DNA of 64,000 nucleotides, taken from Vibrio navarrensis. Its GTDB lineage: Bacteria > Pseudomonadota > Gammaproteobacteria > Enterobacterales > Vibrionaceae. The position numbers were made by a program, and so were the translations under genes. This document shows, piece by piece, positions 9,995 through 21,868 of this stretch; within the stretch, counting starts at the first letter, position 1, and each line of letters starts with the position of its first letter. The DNA lies in contig NZ_JMCG01000002.1 of NCBI RefSeq assembly GCF_000764325.1, positions 1,054,001-1,118,000 on the forward strand, written 5' to 3'. Below the pieces are notes generated by a model, which made no database searches, was not told where the DNA came from, and saw only the letters and a list, made by a program, of their open reading frames with translations.

Positions 9995-10636
9995 CTACCA
10001 GAAGGTGTCGCGCCGCTTAGCTCGGGCAATGATATTCTCTGGCATGCGCTGCTCCAAACCTTGCCGCAACATTGAGATGCGCTGATGCTGCCTTTGATCC
10101 GCCGTGACAGAATTATATAGCCAGCGATAGGCATCTTCGTAATCTAAAGGGCTGCCATAATCTCGCAGCAGTAGCTCCGCTAAGTGTATGCGAGCATTTA
10201 AATTACCCATAGCAGCAGCCTCACGTAAGTAAGGAATGGCACGTTCTTTATCTTGCTGAACTAAAGTCCCACGCGAGTAGTAACGCCCAAGCTGTTCCAG
10301 CGCAGCAGGTAAGCCTTGATGCGCCGCGTTTTCCATGTAGTAGAGACCGAGCTCGACGTCTTGGTCAACACACACACCCCAAGCCAACATATCACCGTAT
10401 AAAAACTCGTATGCGGGCAAGCTGATCCGTGTAGCGCGCGCGACAATATCTTCCACCAGCTGACAATTGTCTGCCCGTACTCGTTCCAGGTGCTTATTCT
10501 GCTCAATCAGCTTGATAAGCTCTGCTTCGGTATAGATGGGTACCGGCGCCCCGACATCAGCAACACTGGCTTTAGTAAAAGGAGCACTCAACACCAACAG
10601 TAGCGAAGCAGCCACCGTTCGTAATTTCATATTCAT
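9995..10636 (-). CDS. motX: Sodium-driven flagellar motor protein MotX
   Basis: Component of the T ring of the Vibrio polar flagellar basal body, where MotX and MotY hold the PomAB Na+ stator. The 213-residue protein has a signal peptide (to about residue 24, FTKASVADVG), followed by Sel1-like helical repeats (LGLYYMENAAHQGLPAALEQLGRYYSRG; AIPYLREAAAMGNLNARIHLAELLLRDYG). The cysteines (DNCQLV, GVCVDQD) are conserved in MotX as I recall. The neighbour purA matches the V. cholerae motX locus. Start is ambiguous between two Met codons two residues apart; the upstream GTG is less likely. Confidence 0.92.
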   Translation of the reverse strand: MNMKLRTVAASLLLVLSAPFTKASVADVGAPVPIYTEAELIKLIEQNKHLERVRADNCQLVEDIVARATRISLPAYEFLYGDMLAWGVCVDQDVELGLYYMENAAHQGLPAALEQLGRYYSRGTLVQQDKERAIPYLREAAAMGNLNARIHLAELLLRDYGSPLDYEDAYRWLYNSVTADQRQHQRISMLRQGLEQRMPENIIARAKRRDTFW

Positions 10637-10815
10637 CACTCTTTAATGTTTATCTGGCAACCAGGATCTCCGGAGGATCTCGCGGGCTTGATAACATTAT
10701 CGGCAACGTATCGCACAGCTTTAGACAAAAGTTGCCATCCACAGGCAATAGATTGCCACGCCGTGATGACATTTGCATCACTCTGCTCAAAAAAAGCACA
10801 AAACTAACTGGTGGG

Positions 10816-10844
10816 ATAAAAAAACCGACCATCGTGGTCGGTTT
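10816..10844 (-). terminator. Intrinsic terminator after purA
   Basis: AAACCGACCA and TGGTCGGTTT form a 10-bp stem with a TCG loop; the minus strand continues with seven T. It lies about 20 bp past the purA stop. Confidence 0.9.
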
Positions 10845-10865
10845 CTTATCATTCGTGAGCAAAGA

Positions 10866-12185
<1,320 letters not shown>

Positions 12186-12339
12186 TTAAAAAAGGATTCT
12201 AGCACCGAATTACGCGTCTTGCAGTCATTTTTTGTTCACACGACTTGGGAACAAAAGATGGAAAAAACGAGTGCATACTTTTTCATCCCACACTTCACTG
12301 CTACCATACTCTCTTGCTTTTTAGATGGATATGGATTCT

Positions 12340-12528
12340 ATGGCAGATTCACTTTGGGTTGCATTGGGGCTTGTTTTGATTGTTGAAGGGCTGGGACCTT
12401 TGCTCGCACCTCGAGGATGGCGCAGCATGGTGGCGCAGCTCAGCGAGCAACCCGACCATCAGTTGCGCCGCATTGGCGGTTGCCTAGTGGTTGCTGGGGC
12501 TGTGATCGCTTACATGATGAGTCACTGA
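12340..12528 (+). CDS. DUF2065 small inner-membrane protein (YjeT-like)
   Basis: A 62-residue protein with two hydrophobic segments (LWVALGLVLIVEGLGPLLAP and IGGCLVVAGAVIAYMM) around a short basic cytoplasmic stretch. It matches the DUF2065/YjeT family, which sits between hflC and purA in E. coli too. The third of three in-frame ATGs aligns with the E. coli N terminus (MxxxxWLALxLVLxxEGLGP), so I used it. The family function is unknown. Confidence 0.85.
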   Translation: MADSLWVALGLVLIVEGLGPLLAPRGWRSMVAQLSEQPDHQLRRIGGCLVVAGAVIAYMMSH

Positions 12529-12530
12529 TA

Positions 12531-12557
12531 AAAAAGGCTCCAACAACGGGAGCCTTT
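12531..12557. terminator. Bidirectional terminator between the DUF2065 gene and hflC
   Basis: AAAGGCTCC and GGAGCCTTT flank a short loop; A and T runs on either side suit both convergent genes. Confidence 0.8.
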
Positions 12558-12577
12558 CGATTTGTGCGGTTTAGCGC

Positions 12578-13558
12578 TTACTTAGCTTCAACGCCTTTAC
12601 CACTGTTCATATACTGGAAGAAATCACTCTTAGGATCAAGCACCAAGATGTCACTCTTCTCACTGAAGGATTTCTCATAAGCTTTCAGCGAACGTAAGAA
12701 CTGGTAAAACTCAGGATCTTTGCTGTACACATCTGAATAAATCTTCGCGGCTTTAGCATCAGCATCACCACGAGTTACGCGAGCTGTTTTATCCGCTTCT
12801 GCTAAGATAGTCGCCACTTCAAGTTCTGCTTGAGCGCGAATGACTTCGGCTTTTTCACGACCTTGAGAGCGGTGTTTACGAGCTACTGACTCACGTTCAG
12901 CACGCATACGGCGATAGATAGACTCACTAATCTCATCTGGGAGGTTGATTTTCTTAATACGGAAATCTACCACTTTCACGCCTAAATCTTTCAGTGCGCC
13001 TTTACGCGTATCTGCCAACACATTTTCCATCACTTGGTCACGCTGACCATCGATTTCCAATGCTTGTTTTGCAGCCTCTGTCGTGACGACTTCGTCATCA
13101 GCACTTTCCGGCAAGACATCTCTATTACGTGGCCCTGAAACAATTTGCTTGATTTCACGAGAACCGATTTCAGAACGAAGAATGTCGGTCACTTTACGCT
13201 CTAACAGTGCCTGAGCAGTCAATGTATTGCCACCACCCGTTGCCAAGTAGTATTGACCAAAGTCTTCAATACGCCATTTGACATAGGTATCGATGATCAC
13301 ATCTTTTTTCTCTGAAGTCACAAAACGGTCAGAGCGACCATCCATCGTTTGGATGCGCGCATCTAACGTTCTTACTCGATCAAACAGTGGCATTTTAAAA
13401 TGCAAACCTGGCTCGTAGATTCGAGCAATTTCATTGTTATCTTTCAGAATACGACCGAAACGGACAACGATACCACGCTCACCTTCAGGAATGACAAACA
13501 GCGACATCAACATCAATACCAGTGCAATCACTAATACTGGGATCATTAACTTACGCAT
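12578..13558 (-). CDS. hflC: FtsH protease modulator HflC
   Basis: Inner-membrane SPFH/band-7 protein that assembles with HflK into a large periplasmic cage around FtsH. The 326-residue protein has one N-terminal membrane helix (LMIPVLVIALVLMLMSLFVI), the SPFH domain from about 25 (EGERGIVVRFGRILKD), and a helical region (YRRMRAERESVARKHRSQGREKAEVIRAQAE). It starts 2 bp after the hflK stop, so the two are translationally close and co-transcribed. Confidence 0.96.
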   Translation of the reverse strand: MRKLMIPVLVIALVLMLMSLFVIPEGERGIVVRFGRILKDNNEIARIYEPGLHFKMPLFDRVRTLDARIQTMDGRSDRFVTSEKKDVIIDTYVKWRIEDFGQYYLATGGGNTLTAQALLERKVTDILRSEIGSREIKQIVSGPRNRDVLPESADDEVVTTEAAKQALEIDGQRDQVMENVLADTRKGALKDLGVKVVDFRIKKINLPDEISESIYRRMRAERESVARKHRSQGREKAEVIRAQAELEVATILAEADKTARVTRGDADAKAAKIYSDVYSKDPEFYQFLRSLKAYEKSFSEKSDILVLDPKSDFFQYMNSGKGVEAK

Positions 13559-13560
13559 TA

Positions 13561-14760
13561 CTAGTATCTCCCTTGACGTGTATTGCTAGAACGAGGCGGA
13601 GTATTACTGCCGTCACTACTGCTGATCGGTGAATCAAGCTCAATCTGATCATACGCTGATGACGATTTATCTTGACGTTTGGTGCCACTCTTACTCTCTT
13701 GGCCTGTAATTCGATCCAACGGTAGATAAAGCATATTGCCACTGGATTCTGAATCAATCAGCACTTTAGATGTATTTGAATACACTTCTTCCATGGTATC
13801 TAGGTAGAGACGATTACGTGTCACGTCTGGCGCGGCTTGATACTCAGGGAGCAGTTTTTCAAACTGTGCCACTTGACCCAACGCTTCGTTAATCGTGCGT
13901 TCCGTATAACCTTGCGCTTCTTTCTTCAAACGTTCTGCTCGGCCTGTTGCTTTAGGCAGAATTTCGTTCTTATACGCTTCAGATTCACGAATGAAACGCT
14001 CTTCATCTTCTCGCGCCGCAATCGCATCATCGAAAGCATCTTTTACTTGCTCTGGCGGACGAGCCGACTGGAAGTTAACATCGACAATCATTAAGCCCAT
14101 ATCATAGCTATCAATGATTTGATTTAAGGTTGTTTGGGTGCTTTGACGAATTTGCTGACGGCCACTGGTTAAGATGCTGTCCATTAGGGCGTCACCCACC
14201 ACGGCACGCAGTGCTGAGTCGGTTGCTTGGCGTAAGCTATCGTCAGCATTAGTCACACGATACAAGTATTTGTATGGATCAGACACGCGATATTGTACAT
14301 CCATGCCGACCGTGACCACGTTTTCATCTTTGGTCAACATCAAACCTGATGCACGCAGTGAGCGAATCGCTTGTACGTTAACGGTAGTCACTTCATCAAC
14401 AAAGCGAGGACGCCAGTTCAACCCTGGGTCAACGATGCGATCATACTTACCTAAACGCAGTACGACACCACGCTCAGCTTCACCAACGGTATAGAAACCA
14501 GAAAAGAACCATACTGCAACGGCGATTACGGCAATGACCCCAAAGCCAATTGCGCTACCACCAGAGAATGAAGGCCCTTTGCCTCCTTTGTTGCCAAACT
14601 TGCCACCCAGCTTTTGACTTAGCTTGTTAAACACTTCATCCAAATCCGGCGGCCCTTGGTCTCGGCCCCCCGGACGCTGGCCACCGCGATTATTGTTACC
14701 CCAAGGGTCATTATCGCGGCCATTGTTGCCGTTGTTATTTCCAGGCTCATTCCACGCCAT
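13561..14760 (-). CDS. hflK: FtsH protease modulator HflK
   Basis: Partner of HflC in the FtsH regulatory cage. The 399-residue protein has a Gly/Asn/Arg-rich cytoplasmic N terminus (about 1-75), one membrane helix (IGFGVIAVIAVAVWFFSGFYTV), the SPFH domain (EAERGVVLRLGKYDRIVDPGLNWRPRFVDEV) and a helical segment with AAREDEERFIRESEAYKNEILPKA. The Ser-rich tail is less conserved. It follows hflX in the hfq-hflX-hflK-hflC operon. Confidence 0.96.
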   Translation of the reverse strand: MAWNEPGNNNGNNGRDNDPWGNNNRGGQRPGGRDQGPPDLDEVFNKLSQKLGGKFGNKGGKGPSFSGGSAIGFGVIAVIAVAVWFFSGFYTVGEAERGVVLRLGKYDRIVDPGLNWRPRFVDEVTTVNVQAIRSLRASGLMLTKDENVVTVGMDVQYRVSDPYKYLYRVTNADDSLRQATDSALRAVVGDALMDSILTSGRQQIRQSTQTTLNQIIDSYDMGLMIVDVNFQSARPPEQVKDAFDDAIAAREDEERFIRESEAYKNEILPKATGRAERLKKEAQGYTERTINEALGQVAQFEKLLPEYQAAPDVTRNRLYLDTMEEVYSNTSKVLIDSESSGNMLYLPLDRITGQESKSGTKRQDKSSSAYDQIELDSPISSSDGSNTPPRSSNTRQGRY

Positions 14761-14805
14761 TAGAAAGCTCCATCATTTGATATGACGTTATACTGTAGCA
14801 GTCCT

Positions 14806-16095
14806 TTAAGTAACGATAAAGTCACGCAAAACTGCCCCTTCTTTTTTTTCAAGTCTAGACCAATCCACTTGCTGCATTCGAATATCGATCAACAAGTTAC
14901 CATCCTGGTCGTATTCTTCCTGCTGAATACACTTCATTTGGAAAAATATACTGCGAATTCTTCCTTGATGCTGTGGAGGGATTCGCAACTGATACTCGAT
15001 GATCTGGGACGCTAACCGTTCGGTGAGCGCTGCGAACAACAAGTCGATGCCCTTTCCTTCCATAGCTGAGACCCAAACAACGCGAGGAACACCTTCATCA
15101 TCACGCTCGATGCGTGGACGCTGATCTTCCATGTTGTCGATCTTGTTCATCACGACCAAAGTCGGGATTTCATGTGCATCAATTTCCGTCAACACATCGT
15201 GAACAGCTTGAATATTCTCACGAAAACGCTCGTCACTGGCATCAACAACATGTAACAAAATGTCAGCTTCTTGCGTCTCTTGCAAGGTGGCTTTAAATGC
15301 AGCCACCAAATCATGTGGCAGATGTCGAATAAAGCCAACGGTGTCAGCCAAAATTGCAGGGCCAACATCCATCAAGTCGATTTTACGCAGCGTCGGATCC
15401 AACGTGGCAAACAGTTGATCCGCGGCGTAAACACCGGCTTCGGTAATGCGGTTAAATAGGGTAGATTTCCCCGCGTTGGTATACCCGACCAATGAAAGGG
15501 TGGGTATTTCGGCGCGATTTCGAGCACGACGCCCCTGTTCACGTTGCTTCGATACCTTTTCTAGGCGACGAAGTATCGCTTTGATCCGCTCACGCAATAA
15601 ACGGCGGTCCGTTTCTAACTGAGTTTCACCCGGTCCTCGCAGACCAATACCACCTTTTTGTCTTTCCAGGTGCGTCCAACCACGAATTAAGCGCGTAGAG
15701 ATATGTCTCAGTTGAGCCAGTTCGACTTGAAGTTTACCTTCATGGGTTCGTGCTCGTTGAGCGAAGATATCAAGAATCAGGCCTGTGCGATCGATAACAC
15801 GACACTGACACAGTCTTTCGAGGTTGCGTTCCTGGGCAGGAGAGAGAGCGTGATTAAAAATCACAATTTCAGCGCCAGTCATTTGCACTGCCTGTGCAAT
15901 TTCCTGCGCCTTACCCTCTCCGACGTAGTATTTCGGGTGCGGGGAACGGCGACTGCCCGTAATCACTTGCAGTGTCGTTACCCCAGCGGAAGAGACTAGC
16001 ATTTCGCATTCTGCTAAGTCTTCCCACTCACCTTCTTGCGTGAAGTTGATATGAACAAGTACGGCTCGCTCACCGGATTCATAACGGTCAAACAA
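14806..16095 (-). CDS. hflX: Ribosome-splitting GTPase HflX
   Basis: GTPase that splits stalled or heat-damaged 70S ribosomes. The 429-residue protein has an N-terminal HflX domain (about 1-195) with the PHPKYYVGEGKA and GPGETQLETDRR motifs, then a G domain with G1 GYTNAGKST, G3 DTVGF and G4 NKID. The start is a TTG preceded by GGAG at nine bases; E. coli hflX begins at the same place with the same non-ATG codon as I recall. It is 41 bp downstream of hfq. Confidence 0.96.
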   Translation of the reverse strand: MFDRYESGERAVLVHINFTQEGEWEDLAECEMLVSSAGVTTLQVITGSRRSPHPKYYVGEGKAQEIAQAVQMTGAEIVIFNHALSPAQERNLERLCQCRVIDRTGLILDIFAQRARTHEGKLQVELAQLRHISTRLIRGWTHLERQKGGIGLRGPGETQLETDRRLLRERIKAILRRLEKVSKQREQGRRARNRAEIPTLSLVGYTNAGKSTLFNRITEAGVYAADQLFATLDPTLRKIDLMDVGPAILADTVGFIRHLPHDLVAAFKATLQETQEADILLHVVDASDERFRENIQAVHDVLTEIDAHEIPTLVVMNKIDNMEDQRPRIERDDEGVPRVVWVSAMEGKGIDLLFAALTERLASQIIEYQLRIPPQHQGRIRSIFFQMKCIQQEEYDQDGNLLIDIRMQQVDWSRLEKKEGAVLRDFIVT

Positions 16096-16136
16096 GCAAT
16101 CAACTCCTTAATGTAGTAACACGATCGACGAAAAGA

Positions 16137-16439
<303 letters not shown>

Positions 16440-16591
16440 CTAGTGGTGCACTGCAAAAGAGACTGCCTTTGCATCTGAGCTAAACGAACAAAATAACACT
16501 CTAGTTATTCGCCAGTTGTCACCAACGTCGCCAATAACGATCCTTCAGTGAGTGTATTCACGCAAAAACGATCACATTATACACAGCTATC

Positions 16592-17524
16592 TCAATCAGA
16601 TGCTATGGCTTCTGAAAGAGTTTCTAATGACTGTTCAATGTCCTCGCTATCTAACCAAGTTAGGTTATCCCAGCTGCGCAGCCAGGTAATCTGTCGCTTG
16701 GCCAATTGACGGGTGGCGCAGATGCCGCGATAAATCGCTTCGTCTAGAGTGCCATTTCCGTCTAAATAGTCCCACATCTGCCGATAACCGACACATCGAA
16801 TAGAAGGAAGATCCGGATGAAGATCCTCGCGTGCGTGCAAGGTTTTCATCTCTTGTTCAAATCCCGCTTCCATCATTTTGTCGAAGCGCAGCTCAATACG
16901 ACGATGGAGTTCTGCCCTATCCTTGGGAGCTATTGCAAACTGTTTGACGCGAAACGGCAGGCTTTCGCCTTTGGTTTGCGTCAACTCAGTAAGAGTTTTA
17001 CCTGAAATGCGAAAAACTTCCAATGCCCTAGATAATCTTTGTGGATCATTAGGATGAATTCTCGCCGCCGACACAGGATCGATCTCTTTGAGTTCATCGT
17101 GCAATACTGACCAACCTTTAGTCAATGCCTCTTGCTCAATTTGCTGACGTATTTCAGGGTTTGCGGCAGGTAATGGTGATAAACCTTCTAATAACGCCTT
17201 AAAATACAACATGGTACCGCCAACCAATAGCGGTATTTTCCCCTGCGAAGCAATCTCGTTCATCGCTTGCAACGCATCTCGGCGAAAATCTGCCGCTGAA
17301 TAAGATTGCGCCGGATCCAAGATATCGATCAATCGATGAGGCGCTAACTGCTGCTCCCGCTCGTCCGGTTTTGCCGTGCCAATATCCATGCCTTTATAGA
17401 TCAGCGCAGAGTCCACACTGATGATCTCAACCGGATATTTCTGACGTAAGCGAATGGCCAGTTCCGTTTTTCCCGATGCGGTAGGCCCCATCAAAAACAA
17501 GGCCAAAGGTAATCTGTCTGTCAT
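16592..17524 (-). CDS. miaA: tRNA dimethylallyltransferase
   Basis: Adds dimethylallyl to A37 of tRNAs reading UNN codons. The 310-residue protein has the P-loop GPTASGKT at residues 13-20, the [16 protein letters not shown] substrate motif, and a C-terminal [15 protein letters not shown]. It overlaps mutL by 4 bp, which suggests translational coupling, as in the E. coli mutL-miaA-hfq series. Confidence 0.97.
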   Translation of the reverse strand: MTDRLPLALFLMGPTASGKTELAIRLRQKYPVEIISVDSALIYKGMDIGTAKPDEREQQLAPHRLIDILDPAQSYSAADFRRDALQAMNEIASQGKIPLLVGGTMLYFKALLEGLSPLPAANPEIRQQIEQEALTKGWSVLHDELKEIDPVSAARIHPNDPQRLSRALEVFRISGKTLTELTQTKGESLPFRVKQFAIAPKDRAELHRRIELRFDKMMEAGFEQEMKTLHAREDLHPDLPSIRCVGYRQMWDYLDGNGTLDEAIYRGICATRQLAKRQITWLRSWDNLTWLDSEDIEQSLETLSEAIASD

Positions 17525-19500
17525 GGTTTCAGTTTTGCTATCGTCGCTGAGAAATCGATCTCTGTGAGCAATTTGCCATCTTGCAATGGAAGTAGACCCT
17601 GCCAGAGCTGTTCGAGTTCCGAAATAATTTGAATTGCTTCAGAAAGAGTATAGTGACTTTTCACTTTGGTGATGCGCAGAGCGAGCCAATGGGCCAGCAG
17701 CGAAACACAACTTTCATTCCTAGCTTCCTGAGCAAATGAAGCTGCGTAAGATAGCAGATCTGGGATCAGAAGTTGTAGGTTTTGTTGCCGAAGCGGCGCA
17801 GGGACACCCATCACCAGCAAGGCTTTGTCATGGCGTGGTTTAAACTGAAGGCCAAAACGCGCAAAAGTTTGCTCTAGCTGCGCAGAGACTGACATCTGCT
17901 CTGAGTTCAATTTGAGTGACAGCGGCACCAGCAAGGGTTGAGATTTCAATGCTTGTGCAGTGGTATTGAGCTGACCTAGGCAGCGATAATACTCTGCCCT
18001 AGCCAGAGACAGTAGAAAACTGCCTGACTTGCTGCCCATCAGCACGTAGACTTGCTCTACAATCGCGACCGCCTTACCCAGCTCACTCGGCGCATGAGCT
18101 GTCTGCGTTTGCAAAGACTCAACGCGCGGCATTGTCTCTACAGGAGAAGGCATCTCCGGCGTCTGCAATAGATCTTGGTAAGCTTTGAGTTGCTGTTTAG
18201 AGGGCGCTGGTGTGGGCTGATATTCTGCGCCACCACGCCCCGATGAAGATCGACGAGATTCTTGCCAAGCCTGACGCGCTGGCGGTTTTTCGCCACGAGT
18301 GGGAGAAACACAAGCTTCGGCAACGCCTGAGGCGGCTTCACTGTCATGTGCCACTTGTTTACGCGGATAAGCCGGCGATTTATCTATCGCTTGATAAACG
18401 GAATCTGGTACTGCATCAACCGCTTCATCGGCCGAAGATTCATTTTCTGGCTCGGTGGGATGATGAAATGCGGAAGCACTTATCTGCGGCGCTTCAATCA
18501 CGTCACTTTGTGCCAAAGCACTGGCCAGCGCTTGGTAGATGAAGTCATGCACTAAGCGCGCTTGGTGAAAACGCACTTCATGTTTGGCTGGATGGACGTT
18601 GACATCGACCTGATGAGGATCCAGTTCAATAAACAGCACATAGGCGGCGAACTGTTCCGGTTTTAAACTGTTTTCGTAGCTCTGACGGATCGCATGGTTG
18701 ATGAGTTTATCGCGCATCATCCGTCCATTCACATAACAATACTGCAAATCACTTTGCTGGCGCGCGCCCTCTGGCGTGGTGATCCAGCCATGAAGTTTTA
18801 ACCCTTGATGCTCCAGTTCAATCGCCAACATATGGCGAACAAACGCGTTGCCACAAACTGAAGCCAAGCGCTTTTCTGCTTGGCTGGGCGTTTTCGCCGC
18901 TCGATACTGCCGAACCACCTTGCCATTATGACGCAGTGTGATACTGACATCGAAACGGCTGAGCGCAATACGTTTGAGCAGCTCATCAATATGGGCAAAT
19001 TCGGTTTTCTCCGTACGTAGGAATTTGCGCCGCGCAGGGGTGTTAAAAAACAGGTCTAATACTTCAACTGTTGTGCCGATCGGGTGAGCGGTCGGTTGCA
19101 GATTCACCTGCATGTCACGCCCTTCCGTATACGCACTCCAAGCTTGCTCTTGGGTTGTCGGACGAGACGTGAGCGTAAGACGTGAGACAGAGCTAATACT
19201 CGCCAGCGCTTCGCCGCGAAAACCAAGGCTCATGATCGCTTCTAAATCATCTAAAGTATGAATTTTCGATGTCGCATGACGGCTGAGCGCCAGACCTAAT
19301 TCGTCTTTGCAAATACCCGAACCGTTATCGCGAATTCGAATCAGCTTAGCGCCGCCTTTCTCGATATCGATATCAATGCGAGTCGCCCCGGAGTCGAGGC
19401 TATTTTCCACTAACTCTTTCACCACCGAAGCGGGCCTTTCAACCACTTCCCCGGCAGCAATCTGGTTGGCGAGCCTAGCGGGTAATATTTTGATTGCCAT
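17521..19500 (-). CDS. mutL: DNA mismatch repair protein MutL
   Basis: Links MutS mismatch recognition to MutH and UvrD. The 659-residue protein has an N-terminal GHKL ATPase: [13 protein letters not shown] (Glu and Asn for Mg-ATP), [15 protein letters not shown], and [14 protein letters not shown] linker of about 350-460 is Ser/Pro/Glu-rich and poorly conserved. The C-terminal dimer domain lacks the DQHAxxExxxxE endonuclease motif, as expected for species that use MutH. Spacing to amiB is 8 bp and the gene overlaps miaA. Confidence 0.96.
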   Translation of the reverse strand: MAIKILPARLANQIAAGEVVERPASVVKELVENSLDSGATRIDIDIEKGGAKLIRIRDNGSGICKDELGLALSRHATSKIHTLDDLEAIMSLGFRGEALASISSVSRLTLTSRPTTQEQAWSAYTEGRDMQVNLQPTAHPIGTTVEVLDLFFNTPARRKFLRTEKTEFAHIDELLKRIALSRFDVSITLRHNGKVVRQYRAAKTPSQAEKRLASVCGNAFVRHMLAIELEHQGLKLHGWITTPEGARQQSDLQYCYVNGRMMRDKLINHAIRQSYENSLKPEQFAAYVLFIELDPHQVDVNVHPAKHEVRFHQARLVHDFIYQALASALAQSDVIEAPQISASAFHHPTEPENESSADEAVDAVPDSVYQAIDKSPAYPRKQVAHDSEAASGVAEACVSPTRGEKPPARQAWQESRRSSSGRGGAEYQPTPAPSKQQLKAYQDLLQTPEMPSPVETMPRVESLQTQTAHAPSELGKAVAIVEQVYVLMGSKSGSFLLSLARAEYYRCLGQLNTTAQALKSQPLLVPLSLKLNSEQMSVSAQLEQTFARFGLQFKPRHDKALLVMGVPAPLRQQNLQLLIPDLLSYAASFAQEARNESCVSLLAHWLALRITKVKSHYTLSEAIQIISELEQLWQGLLPLQDGKLLTEIDFSATIAKLKP

Positions 19501-19508
19501 ACGCCCGC

Positions 19509-21215
19509 CTACTTGTTGGGAATAATCAATATCTGCCCAACCGCGAGTTCATCGGAACGCAGATTATTGGCCGAGCGGATACTGGCGACGCTGACATCAT
19601 ACTTGGCCGCGATTTTGCTCAGGTATTCACCGCGCACTACCTTGTGTTTACGGATCGGCTTGTCTTTTAAACTGACGGTGATTTTTAGCTTCTGCCCAAC
19701 CCATAAGGTATCGGACTTAAGATTGTTTTCCTTCCGGATATCATCGACGCTCACCTTATAGTGCTCGGCAATCTTGCCTAAATACTCACCACGGCCGACA
19801 GTGTGGGTAATGCGCTCCGTTTCCACTGTATTTGGCTTTTCCGGAATGATCGCCGCGGTCGGCGCGCCATTGTCGATGCGTAGCGTTTGTCCAATCGCCA
19901 AAGTGGAACTTTTCAGTTTGTTGTCCCGCATAATCGCTTGCGTCGTTGTGCCATATTGTTTGGCAATCAGCGACAGCGATTCACCGCGCTTCACCGTATG
20001 CCAAATCGGTTTCGCATTGGCCGAGAAAACCGTTCCTTCTGGTGGGTTATCTTGCAAGTATTTAATCACCGCTTTAGAAATAGCCTTCGCGAGCTTGTCT
20101 TGGTGAGCACGTTGGAACAGCAGTTTCTCTTCGGTCGGGTTGGAGATAAATCCCGTTTCGACCAGCACCGATGGGATCTGTGGTGAGCGTAGCACCGCTA
20201 AGCTGGTATTGATCGGATTTTCGTTGTGCAGTTTTGCTACCTTGCCCATTTCGCCGAGGATCTCGGTGGCAAGCTTGTAGCCCTCTTTCTGCGAATGGCT
20301 AAATTGCAGATCCAGCAAGGTTTGGTTAACGTTTTTGTCGTTGACGTTCGCAAATGCAGTACCTGCCCCGCCCAAAATCTCCGACTGTTTCTCGTGGTTT
20401 TCTACCCAACGCGCAATCTCTGTATTGGCGCGACGTGTATTGAGAACGAATACCGAACCACCACGAGGCTGTGGCGAGGTAAAGGCATCGGCGTGAATCG
20501 AGATCAGCAGATGAGCCTCGTTTTCGCGGGCAATCGCAACACGACGGTTTAAATTGACAAAATAGTCGCCAGAGCGAGTGAGCTGGGTTTTGATTCCCGG
20601 CACAGCGTCGAGCTCTGCCGCGATCTTTTTTGAGATACTTAAGGTGGCATTTTTTTCGTATCGGCGTGTTGGGCCAATAGAGCCGGGATCTTCACCGCCG
20701 TGTCCCGGATCAATCACAATCAGAATTTCTTCCGCTCGATGGACAGATTGAATGTCTTTACTGACACTGGGTGTCTGTGAGGTCGATGCGTTCGTTGTGC
20801 GCTCTTTATGCGGTAAATCGATCACCAAACGGTGACCATAACCGCCGCCAGGGGTCGGTGCCAGCTTAAACAGCTCCGCCTGAGAACGCTTTTTCAGTTC
20901 AAACACCAGTCGGTAAGTGCCCGATTCTGGGGGCGAACTTTTACGGATTTTGCTCAATACCGGGCTGTCTGCCACCGTGACTGGCAGTTTTGCGCCCAAA
21001 CTCGTCTTCTTTAAATCAACCACCAAACGGTCTGGCTTAGTGAGGGAGAAATAACTGAAATCCGCCTCATCCGCTAAATCGATCACCACGCGGGTTTCAT
21101 CCGGAGAAGGCCAAACCCTGACACTTTGCAGAACGTTGGCAAAAGCCCACGCAGGCAGAAGAAGACAAACCGCTGACAGCCATATCGCAGCGGTTTTGAT
21201 GCACTTTAAACTCAA
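19509..21215 (-). CDS. amiB: Septal N-acetylmuramoyl-L-alanine amidase AmiB, three LysM domains
   Basis: Periplasmic zinc amidase that splits septal peptidoglycan during daughter cell separation. The 568-residue protein has a signal peptide (to about 27), an AMIN domain (about 28-130), the amidase_3 catalytic domain with [15 protein letters not shown] and [15 protein letters not shown] (zinc His and Glu), then three LysM repeats (about 410-455, 465-512 and 522-566). The start is TTG with GGAG five bases before it; it overlaps tsaE by 4 bp. In V. cholerae AmiB is the only septal amidase and is activated by EnvC and NlpD; an EnvC-like gene lies 15 kb away here. Confidence 0.93.
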   Translation of the reverse strand: MSLKCIKTAAIWLSAVCLLLPAWAFANVLQSVRVWPSPDETRVVIDLADEADFSYFSLTKPDRLVVDLKKTSLGAKLPVTVADSPVLSKIRKSSPPESGTYRLVFELKKRSQAELFKLAPTPGGGYGHRLVIDLPHKERTTNASTSQTPSVSKDIQSVHRAEEILIVIDPGHGGEDPGSIGPTRRYEKNATLSISKKIAAELDAVPGIKTQLTRSGDYFVNLNRRVAIARENEAHLLISIHADAFTSPQPRGGSVFVLNTRRANTEIARWVENHEKQSEILGGAGTAFANVNDKNVNQTLLDLQFSHSQKEGYKLATEILGEMGKVAKLHNENPINTSLAVLRSPQIPSVLVETGFISNPTEEKLLFQRAHQDKLAKAISKAVIKYLQDNPPEGTVFSANAKPIWHTVKRGESLSLIAKQYGTTTQAIMRDNKLKSSTLAIGQTLRIDNGAPTAAIIPEKPNTVETERITHTVGRGEYLGKIAEHYKVSVDDIRKENNLKSDTLWVGQKLKITVSLKDKPIRKHKVVRGEYLSKIAAKYDVSVASIRSANNLRSDELAVGQILIIPNK

Positions 21216-21682
21216 CTTAACTCCAATTTACTGAGCAGCTCAATGCCATACGGGTTGTTTGCTGTTAGTTGCGCGATGCGAGCTTCACCTTGATAGCGAA
21301 TGTCGATGTCTAAATCCGGCTCGGGCAGCAACCCCGCGCCTTTTTCTGGCCATTCGACCAAGCAGACAGCATCGGCGGTAAAATAGTCACGAATCCCCAT
21401 AAACTCCAACTCTTCAGGATCAGCCAAACGATATAGATCGAAGTGGCACACCTGCCAGTTGGCTAATTGATAGGGTTCAACTAAGGTGTAGGTCGGGCTT
21501 TTAACATTGCCCTCATGGCCCAAAGCACGAACAAAACCACGACTGAATGTGGTTTTTCCTGCACCCAAGTCCCCATGCAAATAAATGGTGGTTTGTTGGG
21601 AGCAAAGATTGGCAAGCTGTGCGCCAAGATTAATGGTGGCCTGCTCATCTTTAAGTTCGAACTGCTTTACATGCATGATCAT
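21212..21682 (-). CDS. tsaE: tRNA threonylcarbamoyladenosine biosynthesis ATPase TsaE
   Basis: P-loop ATPase of the t6A37 synthesis complex with TsaB and TsaD. The 156-residue protein carries [20 protein letters not shown] and [17 protein letters not shown], the family signature. I set the start at [14 protein letters not shown]; the second Met two codons later is also possible. The frame stays open for 99 more codons upstream, but that stretch has no similarity I recognise and would overlap the divergent queG start region. nnrD, which precedes tsaE in E. coli, is absent here. Confidence 0.93.
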   Translation of the reverse strand: MIMHVKQFELKDEQATINLGAQLANLCSQQTTIYLHGDLGAGKTTFSRGFVRALGHEGNVKSPTYTLVEPYQLANWQVCHFDLYRLADPEELEFMGIRDYFTADAVCLVEWPEKGAGLLPEPDLDIDIRYQGEARIAQLTANNPYGIELLSKLELS

Positions 21683-21868
21683 CGGTCTCTGAATCTGGGA
21701 ACTGACTATATAAAAATCAAAAGAACAGGAATAGTAAACTGTGTCTGTTTTGAGAGACAAGCGCCTAAATGTCATTTCGTGGAAAAATCCTCCGAGATCG
21801 CTCACTAAGCTAGAACCTTGGCCGAAGATCCAGTAAGATCCGCGTCCGTTTTTCATCAGGCAACTCGT

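Noticed and set aside
10650-10862. A 70-codon frame between purA and motX
   Set aside because: It covers the purA terminator and the motX promoter region and has no protein-like features.
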